A stretch of 64,000 nucleotides of DNA. It comes from Cellulosimicrobium funkei. GTDB taxonomy: Bacteria > Actinomycetota > Actinomycetes > Actinomycetales > Cellulomonadaceae. Below are positions 48,830 to 57,379 of the stretch, piece by piece. The number at the start of each line of letters is the position of its first letter. Within the stretch, counting starts at the first letter, position 1. Location: positions 124,001-188,000 of the forward strand of contig NZ_SOZH01000002.1 of NCBI RefSeq assembly GCF_004519295.1, written 5' to 3'. The notes below the pieces were generated by a model. It had not been told where the DNA came from, did not search any database, and saw nothing but the letters and a program-made list of their open reading frames with translations. Position numbers and translations under genes: made by a program.

Positions 48830-50353
48830 GTGACCTTGGTCCCCACCACCCTCGGCACCACCCTCGGCATCGACCTCGGGACGAGCGGGCTCAAGCTCGT
48901 CCTCCTCGGCCGGGACGGGTCGGTCGTCGCGGAGGCCGAGGCGGCGTACGACGTCGAGCACCCGCGCCCCGGCCGCTCCGAGTCGGCTCCGGCGACCTGG
49001 ACGACGGCGCTCGGCACCGCCCTCGACGACCTCGCCGCCCGCGCGGCCGGGCTCGGCGAGGTCGCGGTGCGCGCGGTCGGCGTCGCGGGCCAGATGCACG
49101 CCGCGGTGCTCGTGGACGCGGCGGGGGGCGCCGTCGTGCCTGCCGTCCTGTGGACGGACGCGCGCGCCGCAGACCGGCTCGACCGCTGGCGAGCGCTGCC
49201 CGACGCCGTGCGCGCCCCGCTCGCCAACCCCCTCGTGCCCGGGATGACCGGGCCCGTGCTCGACTGGTTCGCCGTGCACGACCCCGCGACGCTCGACCGC
49301 GCGGCGCACGTGCTGCTGCCCAAGGACGTCGTGCGCGCGTGGCTCGTCGACGACCTCGCGCTCCCCGTCGCCACGACCGACCGGTCCGACGCCGCGGGCA
49401 CGCTCCTGTGGGACGTGCCCCGCGACGCCTGGGCGGCCGACGTCGTCGCGCACCTCGACCTGCCGGCCCGGCTCCGGCCGGGCGTCGCGCCGTCGGACGC
49501 CGTGGCCGGGACGACCGCCCGGCTCGCGCGGTGGTTCCCGGCGAGCGGGACCGCGGTGCCCGTCGTGGTGGGCGGCGGGGACACCCCGGCCGCCCGGCTC
49601 GCCGTCGGGGCGCCCGGGCTGCACGTCAACCTCGGCACGGGGGCGCAGGTCATGGCCGCGCTCGACCGGCCCCAGCCCGCGCTCGACCCCCTCGTGCACA
49701 CCTTCGCGGACACCGGCGCCGGCCCCGCCGCGCGGTGGTACCGCCTCGCGGCGGTGCAGAACGCGGGCCTGGCGCTCGGCTGGGCGCTGCGCGTCCTCGG
49801 GCTGGGCTGGTCCGACGGCCTCGCGCTCGCGGGGACCGTGCCCGACGGCGCGGGCGGCGTGACGTTCCTGCCGTTCCTCACCGGGGAGCGTGGCGGGGTC
49901 GCCGGTCCCGGCGCACGCGGGGCGTGGACCGGGCTGCGCGAGGACACGGGGCGGCCCGAGCTCGTGCGCGCCGCCGTCGAGGGCATGGTGTTCGCGGTCG
50001 CGGCGGCGGTCGACCTGCTCGACCCGGCGCCGGCGGCCTCGGCCGTGGCGCCCGTAGCGGGACCGCCCGTGAGCCGTCCGGAGGGCGAGCCGGGTGCGGT
50101 GGTCGTGACGGGCGGCGGGTCGCGCGACCCGCTCGTGCGCCGGCTCCTCGCCGACGCGCTCGGCCGGCCCGTCCACCGCGTCGGGCTCCGCAGCGCGACC
50201 GCGGTCGGCGCGGCGCTGCTCGCCGCGCGCGGCACGGGCGACCCGGTCGAGCCGGTCGTCGCCACGGACGAGCCGGAGCTCCCGGGCCCGGGCCGGGCGG
50301 ACGTCGTCGAGCACCTCGCGCGCTGGCGGGAGGCCGCCGCGGCCCTCGCGTGA
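48830..50353 (+). CDS. xylB: Xylulokinase-like FGGY carbohydrate kinase
   Basis: 507 residues from GTG 48830. FGGY/ASKHA fold: TLGIDLGTSGLKLVLL (phosphate 1), VRAVGVAGQMHAAVLVD with the xylulokinase-type QMH, LWTDARA, VVVGGGDTPAARLA, the GAQVM region and VVVTGGGSRDPLVRRLLAD (adenosine site). It phosphorylates D-xylulose in the pentose pathway; another ketose is possible. Two short Pro/Ala insertions lie before the last motif. Divergent from the methyltransferase gene. No xylose isomerase is adjacent. Confidence 0.9.
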   Translation: MTLVPTTLGTTLGIDLGTSGLKLVLLGRDGSVVAEAEAAYDVEHPRPGRSESAPATWTTALGTALDDLAARAAGLGEVAVRAVGVAGQMHAAVLVDAAGGAVVPAVLWTDARAADRLDRWRALPDAVRAPLANPLVPGMTGPVLDWFAVHDPATLDRAAHVLLPKDVVRAWLVDDLALPVATTDRSDAAGTLLWDVPRDAWAADVVAHLDLPARLRPGVAPSDAVAGTTARLARWFPASGTAVPVVVGGGDTPAARLAVGAPGLHVNLGTGAQVMAALDRPQPALDPLVHTFADTGAGPAARWYRLAAVQNAGLALGWALRVLGLGWSDGLALAGTVPDGAGGVTFLPFLTGERGGVAGPGARGAWTGLREDTGRPELVRAAVEGMVFAVAAAVDLLDPAPAASAVAPVAGPPVSRPEGEPGAVVVTGGGSRDPLVRRLLADALGRPVHRVGLRSATAVGAALLAARGTGDPVEPVVATDEPELPGPGRADVVEHLARWREAAAALA

Positions 50354-50386
50354 CGCACCCGGGGCCGACCCTGCGAGAATCGAGGG

Positions 50387-51127
50387 ATGTCCACCGCAGC
50401 CGCCGTGACCACCGGGACCGCACCCGTCACGGACCTCGCCTCCAGCGCCCCCACGGGCGAGATCCTCGCGGTGTGCCGCGTGCACGCCCTCCTGCCGGAC
50501 GCGGGGCCCGTCGGCGTCACGGCGATCGACAAGCGGCCCGTCGCCGGGCCGGTCAAGGTGCGCCGGCTCGGGCTGTACGCCGACCTGCAGGCCGACCGCG
50601 CGAACCACGGCGGCGAGGAGCAGGCGGTGTACGCGTGCGGGCAGGACGACGCGGACTGGTGGGCCGGCGAGCTCGGTCGCGACGTCCCGCCGGGCCTGTT
50701 CGGCGAGAACCTGCGCGTGGAGGGCATCCCGGTCACGGAGGCCGTCGTCGGCGAGCGGTGGGCCGTGGGCACCGCGCTCCTCGAGGTCACCCAGCCGCGC
50801 ACGCCCTGCTCGACGTTCGCGCGCCGCCTCGGCGAGGACCGGTGGGTCAAGCGGTTCACCGTCGCGAACCGCACCGGCGCGTACCTGCGCGTCGTGCAGC
50901 ACGGCGAGTTGCGCGCGGGCGACGCGGTGACGGTCTGCTACCGGCCCGAGCACGGGGTGACGCTCGCCGACTGGTTCGGCGCCTGGAACGGTCGCGGCGC
51001 GGACCCCGAGCGCGCGGCCGGGCTCGCGCGCCGCCTCCTCGCCGCCCACCTCGAGGGCGACGTCGCGCTCACGGACGAGCTGCGCGCCCGCGCCGAGATC
51101 GCGGCCGGACGCCGGATCGAGGACTGA
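50387..51127 (+). CDS. MOSC-domain protein (YiiM-like)
   Basis: 246 residues. The MOSC beta-barrel shows VKVRRLGLYADLQADRANHG, GGEEQAVYACGQDDADWWAG, LFGENLRVEGIPV and the key Cys in VTQPRTPCSTFARRLG that binds the molybdenum cofactor or carries sulfur. A helical C-terminus (ADPERAAGLARRLLA) matches YiiM. Relatives reduce N-hydroxylated compounds. 33 bp after xylB, possibly cotranscribed. Confidence 0.9.
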   Translation: MSTAAAVTTGTAPVTDLASSAPTGEILAVCRVHALLPDAGPVGVTAIDKRPVAGPVKVRRLGLYADLQADRANHGGEEQAVYACGQDDADWWAGELGRDVPPGLFGENLRVEGIPVTEAVVGERWAVGTALLEVTQPRTPCSTFARRLGEDRWVKRFTVANRTGAYLRVVQHGELRAGDAVTVCYRPEHGVTLADWFGAWNGRGADPERAAGLARRLLAAHLEGDVALTDELRARAEIAAGRRIED

Positions 51128-51130
51128 GCG

Positions 51131-51688
51131 TCAGCGCTCCGCGCGCGGGATGCGGGGGCCGCGACGGCCGCGGGGCGGCTCGTTCGGCGGCCACTCGCCG
51201 TCGTCGGAGCCGTCGTCGGCGGTGAAGAGCAGGTCGTGCAGGCGCACCTGGACGTTCTCGACGTCCGGCACGTCGTGGAGGTTCAGGCCGGGCTTGTCGG
51301 TCGCGTCCGAGATGACGAGGGTGCCGCAGCCGAAGATCCGGTCGATCGGACCCTTCTCGTAGTTGACGTCGTTGATCCGGTAGAGCGGGATGTCGCGGCC
51401 GGTGCGCGTGATGATCCCCGAGCGCATGGCGATGCGCTTGTTCGTCACCGTGTACTCCGTGGTGCGCCAGCGCAGCCACGGCACGAACACCCAGACCACC
51501 GCCGCGACCAGCGCGAGACCCGCCACGACCCACCGGACGACGTCGTTCGGGACGAGCAGGACCGTGACCACGACGGCGGCGACCAGCACGAGCAGCAGCA
51601 CGAACGGCCAGAACAGCGCCTTGGCGTGCTCCTTGAGCTCCATGACGACGTGCTCACCCTCGGTGAGGTGCTTCTCGCTCAGTCCCAT
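51131..51688 (-). CDS. Membrane protein with bacterial PH domain
   Basis: 185 residues from ATG 51688 (an ATG nine bases upstream is the alternative). Two adjacent membrane spans about 27-70 (LFWPFVLLLVLVAAVVVTVL, WVVAGLALVAAVVWVFVPW), then a bPH2/DUF304 domain with TTEYTVTNKRIAMRSGIITR and IPLYRINDVNYEKGPIDRIF. A disordered Pro/Arg tail ends the protein. Members often work in secretion or membrane stress; the role here is unknown. Convergent with the MOSC gene. Confidence 0.88.
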   Translation of the reverse strand: MGLSEKHLTEGEHVVMELKEHAKALFWPFVLLLVLVAAVVVTVLLVPNDVVRWVVAGLALVAAVVWVFVPWLRWRTTEYTVTNKRIAMRSGIITRTGRDIPLYRINDVNYEKGPIDRIFGCGTLVISDATDKPGLNLHDVPDVENVQVRLHDLLFTADDGSDDGEWPPNEPPRGRRGPRIPRAER

Positions 51689-51710
51689 GGGCAGCATCGT
51701 GCCACCCGCG

Positions 51711-52358
51711 CTACCCCTGCGCGGCCAGGTTCCAGCCCTCGACCGTGCGCAGCCCGTGCCCGTAGCCGAGGAGGCAGATCGCCGCGGTGCCGAGCTCGAA
51801 CCGCGCGCCCAGGGCCGGGTCGAGCCCCAGCCAGACCGTCGCGAGGACGCGCAGCAGGTGGCCGTGCGCGAACAGGACGACGTCGCCGCCGTCCTGGAGC
51901 GTCGGCTCGACGCGCCCGAGCACCCGGGCGGCCCGCGCGGCGACCTGGTCGAGCTCCTCGCCGCGGTGCCCGTCGGGCGCCGCGAGGACGTTCACGCCGT
52001 CGCGGAACAGCAGCCACTCGCGCCCGAGGTGCTCGCCGACCGCGCCCGAGGTGCGGCCCTCGACGGGCCCGTAGTCCCACTCGGCGAGGTCGTCGTCGGC
52101 CTCGGCCGCCGGGAAGCCTGCCAGGTCGGCGGTCCGGCGCGCCCGCTCCCGCGGGCTCGTGAGCACGACGGCGGGCCGCCGTCCCCGCCGGTCGGCCCAC
52201 CCCTGGAGCCACACGCCGGCCGCGACGGCCTGCTGCTCGCCGGCGACGGTGAGCGGGACGTCCGAGCGGCCCGTGTGGCGCCCGCTCGCGCTCCACTCCG
52301 TCTCGCCGTGGCGGACGAGGACGAGCTGCGGGTCGGGGGAGGGGGCGGTCGGGGTCAC
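51711..52358 (-). CDS. Histidine phosphatase family protein (second copy)
   Basis: 215 residues. LVLVRHGETEWSASGRHTGR supplies the phospho-accepting His near 17, TSPRERARRTADLAG the second Arg, EWDYGPVEGR a Glu, and VLFAHGHLLRVLA the second His, the complete catalytic set. The layout resembles acid/sugar phosphatases such as those of the phosphoglycerate mutase group. 22 bp upstream of the PH-domain gene on the same strand. Substrate unknown. Confidence 0.88.
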   Translation of the reverse strand: MTPTAPSPDPQLVLVRHGETEWSASGRHTGRSDVPLTVAGEQQAVAAGVWLQGWADRRGRRPAVVLTSPRERARRTADLAGFPAAEADDDLAEWDYGPVEGRTSGAVGEHLGREWLLFRDGVNVLAAPDGHRGEELDQVAARAARVLGRVEPTLQDGGDVVLFAHGHLLRVLATVWLGLDPALGARFELGTAAICLLGYGHGLRTVEGWNLAAQG

Positions 52359-52472
52359 GGGGCGGCCTTCCTGCGCGGGGGTTCCTCAGCAGGATCACCC
52401 CGGCGCGCGGACGGCGCGCGGCGACGGCCCTGCTGGGCGGTGCCGGGGCCTCGACCGGCGGGGGCGGTCGGG

Positions 52473-52586
52473 TCAGCCGGGGATGCCGTCGAGACCGTTG
52501 ACCGCGAGAAAGACGACGAGCGCGCCGAGCAGGACGACGGCGAACCCGGTCGCGACGAGCAGGACGGTACGGGGGCGGACGCGCAC
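52473..52586 (-). CDS. Possible small single-span membrane protein
   Basis: 37 codons from GTG 52586: a basic start (VRVRPRT), one 20-residue hydrophobic helix (VLLVATGFAVVLLGALVVFL) and a short tail ending GIPG. The pattern is typical of real small membrane proteins, but without comparison it may be chance. The gap around it (52359-52793) has no other candidate. Confidence 0.35.
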   Translation of the reverse strand: MRVRPRTVLLVATGFAVVLLGALVVFLAVNGLDGIPG

Positions 52587-52793
52587 GAGGACTCCGGGCC
52601 TGGGGGACGGGCGGGCCTCCCCATTCTCGCGCAGCGCCGCGGCGGTGCGGTCCGTGGGTGCGGCACCCGTTGACACGTCTGGCGGGGCCCGGCAGGGTGG
52701 CCGGACGCGCGGTCGGGACGACCGCGCGGACGAGGACGTCGGCGACCGCGCCGCGGCGGGACGCCGACGCGCCGGTCCGGGGGAGGAACCGCG

Positions 52794-53420
52794 ATGGTGC
52801 ACGAGACGGCGGACGGGCAGACCGCGTACGGCAGCCCGGAGTTCGACTGGTCGATCCTCACGGTGCCGACGGCGCTCGCCGTCGTGCGGGGACAGCTCGG
52901 CTTCTCGTGGCTCGAGCTGAGCGACCGGCTCGCGACGCTGACGCAGGCGGAGCTCGAGTGGGAGCCGGGCCCGGACGCGCTGCAGGTCGTGCGGCGGGGG
53001 TCGGAGCGCACGCCGCGCACGCTCGGTGCGGGCGAGTGGGTGATGGAGTGGCCGGAGGGTCCGGACTCGCCGCAGCCGCGCACGGTGGCGTGGCTCGTCG
53101 CGCACCTCACCGAGGCGTTCTTCGAGCGCTGGGAGTGGACGTTCGGGCCGCACGAGCGGCGCCGGGACGCGGTGACCTTCTCGGGGGAGGTCGGGCCCGC
53201 CGTCGACGGGCTGCGGCACGAGGTCGAGCGGTGGCGCGCGGGCGTCGACGGCCTGCCCGAGGACGGAGCGTTCACGGTCGGGCTCGGCCAGGCGACGGAG
53301 ATCGACGCGCAGGCACCGTTCGCCCACCTCGTCGCGCACATGAACCGCGAGCTCGTGCACCACGGGGCCGAGATCATGGTGCTCCAGGACCTGTACCGCG
53401 CGACGCACGGCACGGACTGA
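52794..53420 (+). CDS. DinB/YfiT-like superfamily protein
   Basis: 208 residues from ATG 52794 (GGAGGAACC upstream). Four-helix-bundle pattern with metal-binding His expected in TVAWLVAHLTEAFFERWEW and FAHLVAHMNRELVHHGAEIMVLQDLY, ending shortly after. Such proteins include mycothiol- or bacillithiol-dependent transferases and others without known substrate. An actinobacterial thiol transferase role is possible. Single gene, 48 bp before the DsbA-family gene. Confidence 0.8.
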   Translation: MVHETADGQTAYGSPEFDWSILTVPTALAVVRGQLGFSWLELSDRLATLTQAELEWEPGPDALQVVRRGSERTPRTLGAGEWVMEWPEGPDSPQPRTVAWLVAHLTEAFFERWEWTFGPHERRRDAVTFSGEVGPAVDGLRHEVERWRAGVDGLPEDGAFTVGLGQATEIDAQAPFAHLVAHMNRELVHHGAEIMVLQDLYRATHGTD

Positions 53421-53468
53421 TCGCCCGCCGCGGGAATCGCGCGGCCGCCCAGATGGTTGAAGCGTCAC

Positions 53469-54167
53469 ATGACCACGAACAGCCCGGCGCCGACGGACGC
53501 CGCCGCCCCCACGGTGAAGATCGACATCTGGTCCGACGTCGCGTGCCCCTGGTGCTACGTCGGCAAGCGACGCCTCGAGACGGCGCTCGGCCGCCTCGCG
53601 GAGTCCGGTGACGGGCCGCAGGTCGACATCGAGTACCACTCGTTCGAGCTCGCGCCCGACACGCCCGTCGACTTCGACGGCACCGAGGTGGACTTCCTCG
53701 CCGGGCACAAGGGCATGCCGCGCGCCCAGGTCGAGCAGATGCTCGGGCAGATGACGCAGCTCGCCGCGGCCGAGGGGCTGCGCTACGACTTCGACGCGCT
53801 CCAGCACACCAAGACGCTCACGGCCCACGAGCTGCTCCACCACGCGAAGGCGCACGGCAAGCAGGTCGAGATGAAGGAGCGGCTGCTCAAGGCGTACTTC
53901 GAGGAGGGTCGTCACGTCGGCCGGGTCGAGGAGCTCGCGGACCTCGCGGCCGAGGTCGGGCTCGACCGCGCCGAGGTCGTCGCGGCGCTCGAGGACGGGC
54001 GCTGGGCCGACGACGTCCAGGCCGACATCGACCAGGCGCGCGCCTACGGGATCAACGGCGTGCCGTTTTTCGTGGTCGACGGACGGTACGGCGTCTCGGG
54101 TGCGCAGGACCCGGCGGTGTTCGTCCAGGTGCTGCAGCAGGCGGTCGCGGAGCGTGACGCGGCCTGA
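53469..54167 (+). CDS. DsbA-family oxidoreductase, FrnE-like
   Basis: 232 residues from ATG 53469. Thioredoxin-fold with an inserted helical domain: IDIWSDVACPWCYVGKRRLE carries the CPWC redox pair, ALQHTKTLTAHELLHHAKAHG is the family helix, and GINGVPFFVVDGRYGVSGAQ holds the cis-Pro. No signal peptide, so it acts in the cytosol, like FrnE proteins that respond to oxidative stress. A GTTGAAGCGTCAC stretch before the start resembles a MarR-type half-palindrome (weak). Confidence 0.92.
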   Translation: MTTNSPAPTDAAAPTVKIDIWSDVACPWCYVGKRRLETALGRLAESGDGPQVDIEYHSFELAPDTPVDFDGTEVDFLAGHKGMPRAQVEQMLGQMTQLAAAEGLRYDFDALQHTKTLTAHELLHHAKAHGKQVEMKERLLKAYFEEGRHVGRVEELADLAAEVGLDRAEVVAALEDGRWADDVQADIDQARAYGINGVPFFVVDGRYGVSGAQDPAVFVQVLQQAVAERDAA

Positions 54168-54329
54168 GCCGCGTCGTCTCGGACCACATCGGGATGCGGC
54201 GTGGAAGCGACGCATCTCACACCCGGTGCGGTGGAACTGCGACTCGGTATCACCCAGACTTGACGCAGCCCGCACCGACGCCGGCCCACACGTGCACCGG
54301 CGCCCGTGAATCCCACGAGGAGGCCTCAG

Positions 54330-54509
54330 ATGACGGACACGACCACGAACCTCTACCACTCCATCGCGAACCCGCGCCGCACGACGCTCATGACCGTGAG
54401 CGCCGCGGATGCCGCCGCCCCGCACCGTGAGCCCGCACCCGGCCTCACGCTCGTGGGCGCCGACGACGCCGCGGTGTGCGTCGACGGGTCGTGCGCGCTC
54501 CCCGAGTAA
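54330..54509 (+). CDS. Small protein with C-terminal CxxxxC, unrecognised
   Basis: 59 residues from ATG 54330, preceded by a strong GAGGAGG ribosome binding site. Leader-like N-terminal part (MTDTTTNLYHSIANPRRTTL), Ala/Pro-rich middle and a compact end VCVDGSCALPE with two Cys four residues apart. A canonical T-rich terminator follows 13 bases later, so it is a complete transcription unit. The DsbA-family gene lies 162 bp upstream. It could be a ribosomally made peptide precursor, a metal-binding peptide or a redox partner; none is proven. Confidence 0.6.
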   Translation: MTDTTTNLYHSIANPRRTTLMTVSAADAAAPHREPAPGLTLVGADDAAVCVDGSCALPE

Positions 54510-54522
54510 CCGTGAGTGCGTG

Positions 54523-54559
54523 AAAGAGTCGCCGGAACGGAACGTTCCGGCGACTTTTT
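54523..54559. terminator. Classical rho-independent terminator, bidirectional
   Basis: GTCGCCGGAAC at 54528-54538 pairs exactly with 54544-54554 over a five-base loop, followed by TTTTT and preceded by AAAGA. It ends the 59-residue gene and probably also the leftward AlkA-like gene, whose stop is at 54588. The U-tract type is rare in this window. Confidence 0.9.
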
Positions 54560-54587
54560 CCTGCACCCAGCGTGGGGCGGGGACCGG

Positions 54588-55598
54588 TCAGTTGCGGCGG
54601 TGGTCCTGGATCGAGAGGCGTGGGCCGCGCCGCGGGGCCTGCGCCCGGCCGGAGACCTCGAGGAGCCGCACGACGCGGTAGCGGTGCGGCGCGTACGGCG
54701 CGAGCAGCTCGAGCATGCGCTCGTCGTCGACGCGCTCGCCCACGAGCGCCCACCCCACCGCCTTGGCCAGGTGGTAGTCGCCCACGGACACGGCGTCCGC
54801 GTCGCCCAGCGCCCGCTGCGCGACCTCGGCCGCCGTCCACACGCCCACGCCGGGAACGACCTGCAGCCGCGCGTGCGCGGCCGGAGCGCCCTGGACGTCG
54901 CGCAGGCGGTCGCACTCCTCGAGGCGTCGGGCGACGCGCGCCGCCGCGACGACCGTCCGGGCTCGGCCCGGGTCGACGTTCGCGCGGTGCCAGTCCCACG
55001 TGGGGACGCGCGCCCAGGTGGCCGCGTCCGGCACGACGAGCATCCCGGCGTCGCCCGCGGGCCCCGGCGCGCGCTCGCCGTGCCGACGCAGGAGCCAGCT
55101 CCACGAGCGCCACGCCGCGACGGACTGCACGCGCTGCTCGAGGATCGCCGGCACGAGCGCCTCCAGCACGCGCCCGGTGCGCGGGATCCGCAGGCCCGGG
55201 CTGCGGCGGTGGGCGTCGCGCAGCACGGCGGGCGGGGCGAAGCCCGTGTCGTCGTCGTCCTCGCCGAGCAGGCGGGGCAGGCCGTCGAGCACCTCCGCGG
55301 CGCCCGGCCCCCACGCGTGCCCGACGACGTCGCACGGTCCGGTCTGCACCAGCCGGTACGCCGCGGGCCCGCTCTCCGCGCGGGTCGTGCGCCACACGTC
55401 GCCGGACGGCGTGCGGCGGAACGTCGGGTCGTACGGACCGCGCGCGAGCCGGTCGAGCGTGAGGTGCAGGTCGAGCGACCGCCCCGACCGGAAGCGACGC
55501 GCGAGCGGCGCGCCGGGCGGCGCCGTCGGCCCGGGCTGCGCGAGGTCGCCGACCGTGCGCTCGGCGGGCGCGCGGCCCGTGCTCGGCAGGACGGTCAC
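54588..55598 (-). CDS. AlkA-like DNA-3-methyladenine glycosylase (HhH-GPD)
   Basis: 336 residues from GTG 55598. An N-terminal region of about 120 residues (LDLHLTLDRLARGPYDPTF, YRLVQTGP) matches the AlkA N-domain. The HhH-GPD part includes RVLEALVPAILEQRVQSVAA, LQVVPGVGVWTAAEVAQRAL (helix-hairpin-helix) and VSVGDYHLAKAVGWAL with the catalytic Asp. It excises alkylated bases from DNA. Single gene. Confidence 0.85.
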   Translation of the reverse strand: MTVLPSTGRAPAERTVGDLAQPGPTAPPGAPLARRFRSGRSLDLHLTLDRLARGPYDPTFRRTPSGDVWRTTRAESGPAAYRLVQTGPCDVVGHAWGPGAAEVLDGLPRLLGEDDDDTGFAPPAVLRDAHRRSPGLRIPRTGRVLEALVPAILEQRVQSVAAWRSWSWLLRRHGERAPGPAGDAGMLVVPDAATWARVPTWDWHRANVDPGRARTVVAAARVARRLEECDRLRDVQGAPAAHARLQVVPGVGVWTAAEVAQRALGDADAVSVGDYHLAKAVGWALVGERVDDERMLELLAPYAPHRYRVVRLLEVSGRAQAPRRGPRLSIQDHRRN

Positions 55599-55665
55599 CT
55601 GTCCATGGTCGCACCCGCCGCCGACGCCCGACCCCGCCGCCCTCACCGCTCCTCACCGCCCGGCC

Positions 55666-55724
55666 GTCGAGCACGACGTTGCTGGCGGTATCAGCCCGAT
55701 CGCGACAGCAAGGTCGTGCTCGAC
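55666..55724. repeat. 19-bp inverted repeat (long stem-loop) upstream of the AlkA-like gene
   Basis: GTCGAGCACGACGTTGCTG at 55666-55684 pairs with 55706-55724 with one mismatch, around a 21-base loop containing GTATCAGCCCGATCGCG. A further partial copy GGTCGTGCTCGG starts at 55733. It is downstream of rnhA on the minus strand and could be its terminator, but length and the extra copy suggest a repeat element. Confidence 0.65.
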
Positions 55725-55754
55725 CCGGAGCAGGGTCGTGCTCGGCGGGAGGGG

Positions 55755-56342
55755 TCAGTCGAAGAGGGTGTCCATGTCCCACGCCGGCTCGGGCGCGGCC
55801 TGACGGGGCGCGGGTGCCCCCTGGTCGGCCGCAGCCGGTGCGGGCACGCGGCCCGGCGACCGGGTCGGGTCCCCGAGCTCGGGTACGAGCGTGCCGTCGA
55901 GGTCACCGCGGCCCGCGGCCCAGTCCTGGGCGGCGAGGCCCGCGAGCTGGTCCGCGCGCTCGTTGAACGGGTCGCCTACGTGGCCGCGCACCCAGCGGAA
56001 GCGGACGGGCCCCGCGCGCTCGGCGATGACCCGGTCGATCGCCTGGACGAGCTCGAGGTTCTTCACGGGCTGGCCGCCCGCCGCCCGCCACCCCTTGCGC
56101 TTCCAGGCGACCACCCACTCGGACGCGCACTTGATCGCGTACTGCGAGTCGGACTCGATGAGCAGCGGCTCCGCGCCCGGGTGGGCGCGCACCGCCTGGA
56201 GCAGCGCGGTGAGCTCGGCGACCTGGTTGGTCCCGCTCACGGCGCCGCCGGAGTCGAACGTGCCGTCGTGGTTGATCCACGCCCACCCGATGGCTCCGCC
56301 CGGGTTGCTCAGGCACGAGCCGTCGGTGCTGACAGTGATCAC
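55755..56342 (-). CDS. rnhA: Ribonuclease HI
   Basis: 195 residues. Type 1 RNase H fold: ITVSTDGSCLSNPGGAIGWA (first Asp), GTNQVAELTALLQAV (Glu), LLIESDSQYAIKCASEW (Asp), FRWVRGHVGDPFNERADQLAG (His and last Asp). It cuts RNA in RNA-DNA hybrids. About 45 extra C-terminal residues are Pro/Ala-rich and end WDMDTLFD, an acidic tail that may bind a partner such as a clamp or SSB-like site; this is inference. Confidence 0.95.
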   Translation of the reverse strand: MITVSTDGSCLSNPGGAIGWAWINHDGTFDSGGAVSGTNQVAELTALLQAVRAHPGAEPLLIESDSQYAIKCASEWVVAWKRKGWRAAGGQPVKNLELVQAIDRVIAERAGPVRFRWVRGHVGDPFNERADQLAGLAAQDWAAGRGDLDGTLVPELGDPTRSPGRVPAPAAADQGAPAPRQAAPEPAWDMDTLFD

Positions 56343-56546
56343 AGCGCTCCTCGATCACGGACGACCCCGCCCGCCGGCTGCGGCGCGGGGAGGCGAATGC
56401 GTCGGCGCCATTGTCCCCCGCCCGGGAGGGTCGTGGTGCACGTGTCCGACGCCGCCCCTCCAGGATGCGGGCTCGGGGTCGCCTCAGGGGAGAACCGGGG
56501 GGATACCCCATGGTGCGGCGGGGCGGCGCCGTCGAGGCTGGGACGC

Positions 56547-57287
56547 ATGGTCGCGTGGGTCGTGGAGCTGTGGGGACAGGTCGAGTCGTGGCTGCTCGCG
56601 CTCGTGGACTCTGCGTGGGCGCTCCCCGTGCTCTTCGCGACGACCGCCGGCGACGGGTTCTTCCCGCCGATCCCGGGCGAGACGGTGATCGTCATGCTCG
56701 CCGTCGCGGCCCAGTCGGGCGGCGGGGTCGCATGGGGGATCGTGCTCGCGGTCGCCGCGCTCGGCGCCTGGTGCGGCGACCAGCTCGCCTACGCCCTGGG
56801 GCGCGCGCTCGGCACCCGTGCCCTGCCCGCCCTGCGGGGCGCGCGCGGGCGGCGCGCGGTCGAGTGGGCCACGCGGTCGCTCGACCGGCGCGGCGCGTCC
56901 GTCGTGCTCGGGGCGCGGTTCGTCCCCGTCGGGCGCACGGCCGTCAACGTGACCGCCGGCGCGGTCGGGTTCTCGCGGCGCCGGTTCATGGCGCTGTCCG
57001 CCGTCGCCTCCGTGACGTGGGCGACGTACTCCGTGGTCATCGGGACGCTCGCCGCCGCGTGGGTCGGCGACAGCCCGCTGCTCGCGGTCGTGGTAGGCGT
57101 CGTCGGGGGCATCCTGCTGGGCGTCCTCGTCGACACCGTCGTCCGGCTCCGCGCGGCGCGGCGCGAGCGGGCCCTCGCCCCGGCGACCGGACCGGTCCCG
57201 GCATCCGTCGCGGCGCTCGCCGTGCCGGGCAGCGCGCCCGAGGAGACGGACCCTGACCTCGTCCCGTGCCCCGGCGCCGCGAGCTAG
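56547..57287 (+). CDS. DedA-family membrane protein
   Basis: 246 residues from ATG 56547. DedA/SNARE-associated fold with VLFATTAGDGFFPPIPGETVIV as re-entrant motif, GDQLAYALGRALGTRA, and GARFVPVGRTAVNVTAGAVG with the conserved Arg. Several membrane spans, then a Pro/Ala cytosolic tail. Relatives flip undecaprenyl phosphate or phospholipids across the membrane. Single gene, ending before a strong bidirectional terminator. Confidence 0.9.
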   Translation: MVAWVVELWGQVESWLLALVDSAWALPVLFATTAGDGFFPPIPGETVIVMLAVAAQSGGGVAWGIVLAVAALGAWCGDQLAYALGRALGTRALPALRGARGRRAVEWATRSLDRRGASVVLGARFVPVGRTAVNVTAGAVGFSRRRFMALSAVASVTWATYSVVIGTLAAAWVGDSPLLAVVVGVVGGILLGVLVDTVVRLRAARRERALAPATGPVPASVAALAVPGSAPEETDPDLVPCPGAAS

Positions 57288-57327
57288 GACTGCCGGCCCG
57301 CAACGCGACGGCTCGGCCAGGAACACA

Positions 57328-57358
57328 GGAGGGCCCCGGTCGACGACCGGGGCCCTCC
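57328..57358. terminator. Perfect 14-bp hairpin between convergent dedA-like and FKBP genes
   Basis: GGAGGGCCCCGGTC at 57328-57341 is exactly complementary to 57345-57358 over a three-base loop. Placed 41 bases after one stop and 22 before the other, it serves both genes. Confidence 0.85.
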
Positions 57359-57379
57359 GCTGCTCTCGGGACGCGCCGG

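Noticed and set aside
46894-51225. 1,443-codon open frame on the plus strand
   Set aside because: It overlaps six well-supported genes on both strands, is almost pure Arg/Gly/Ala/Pro and has no motif.
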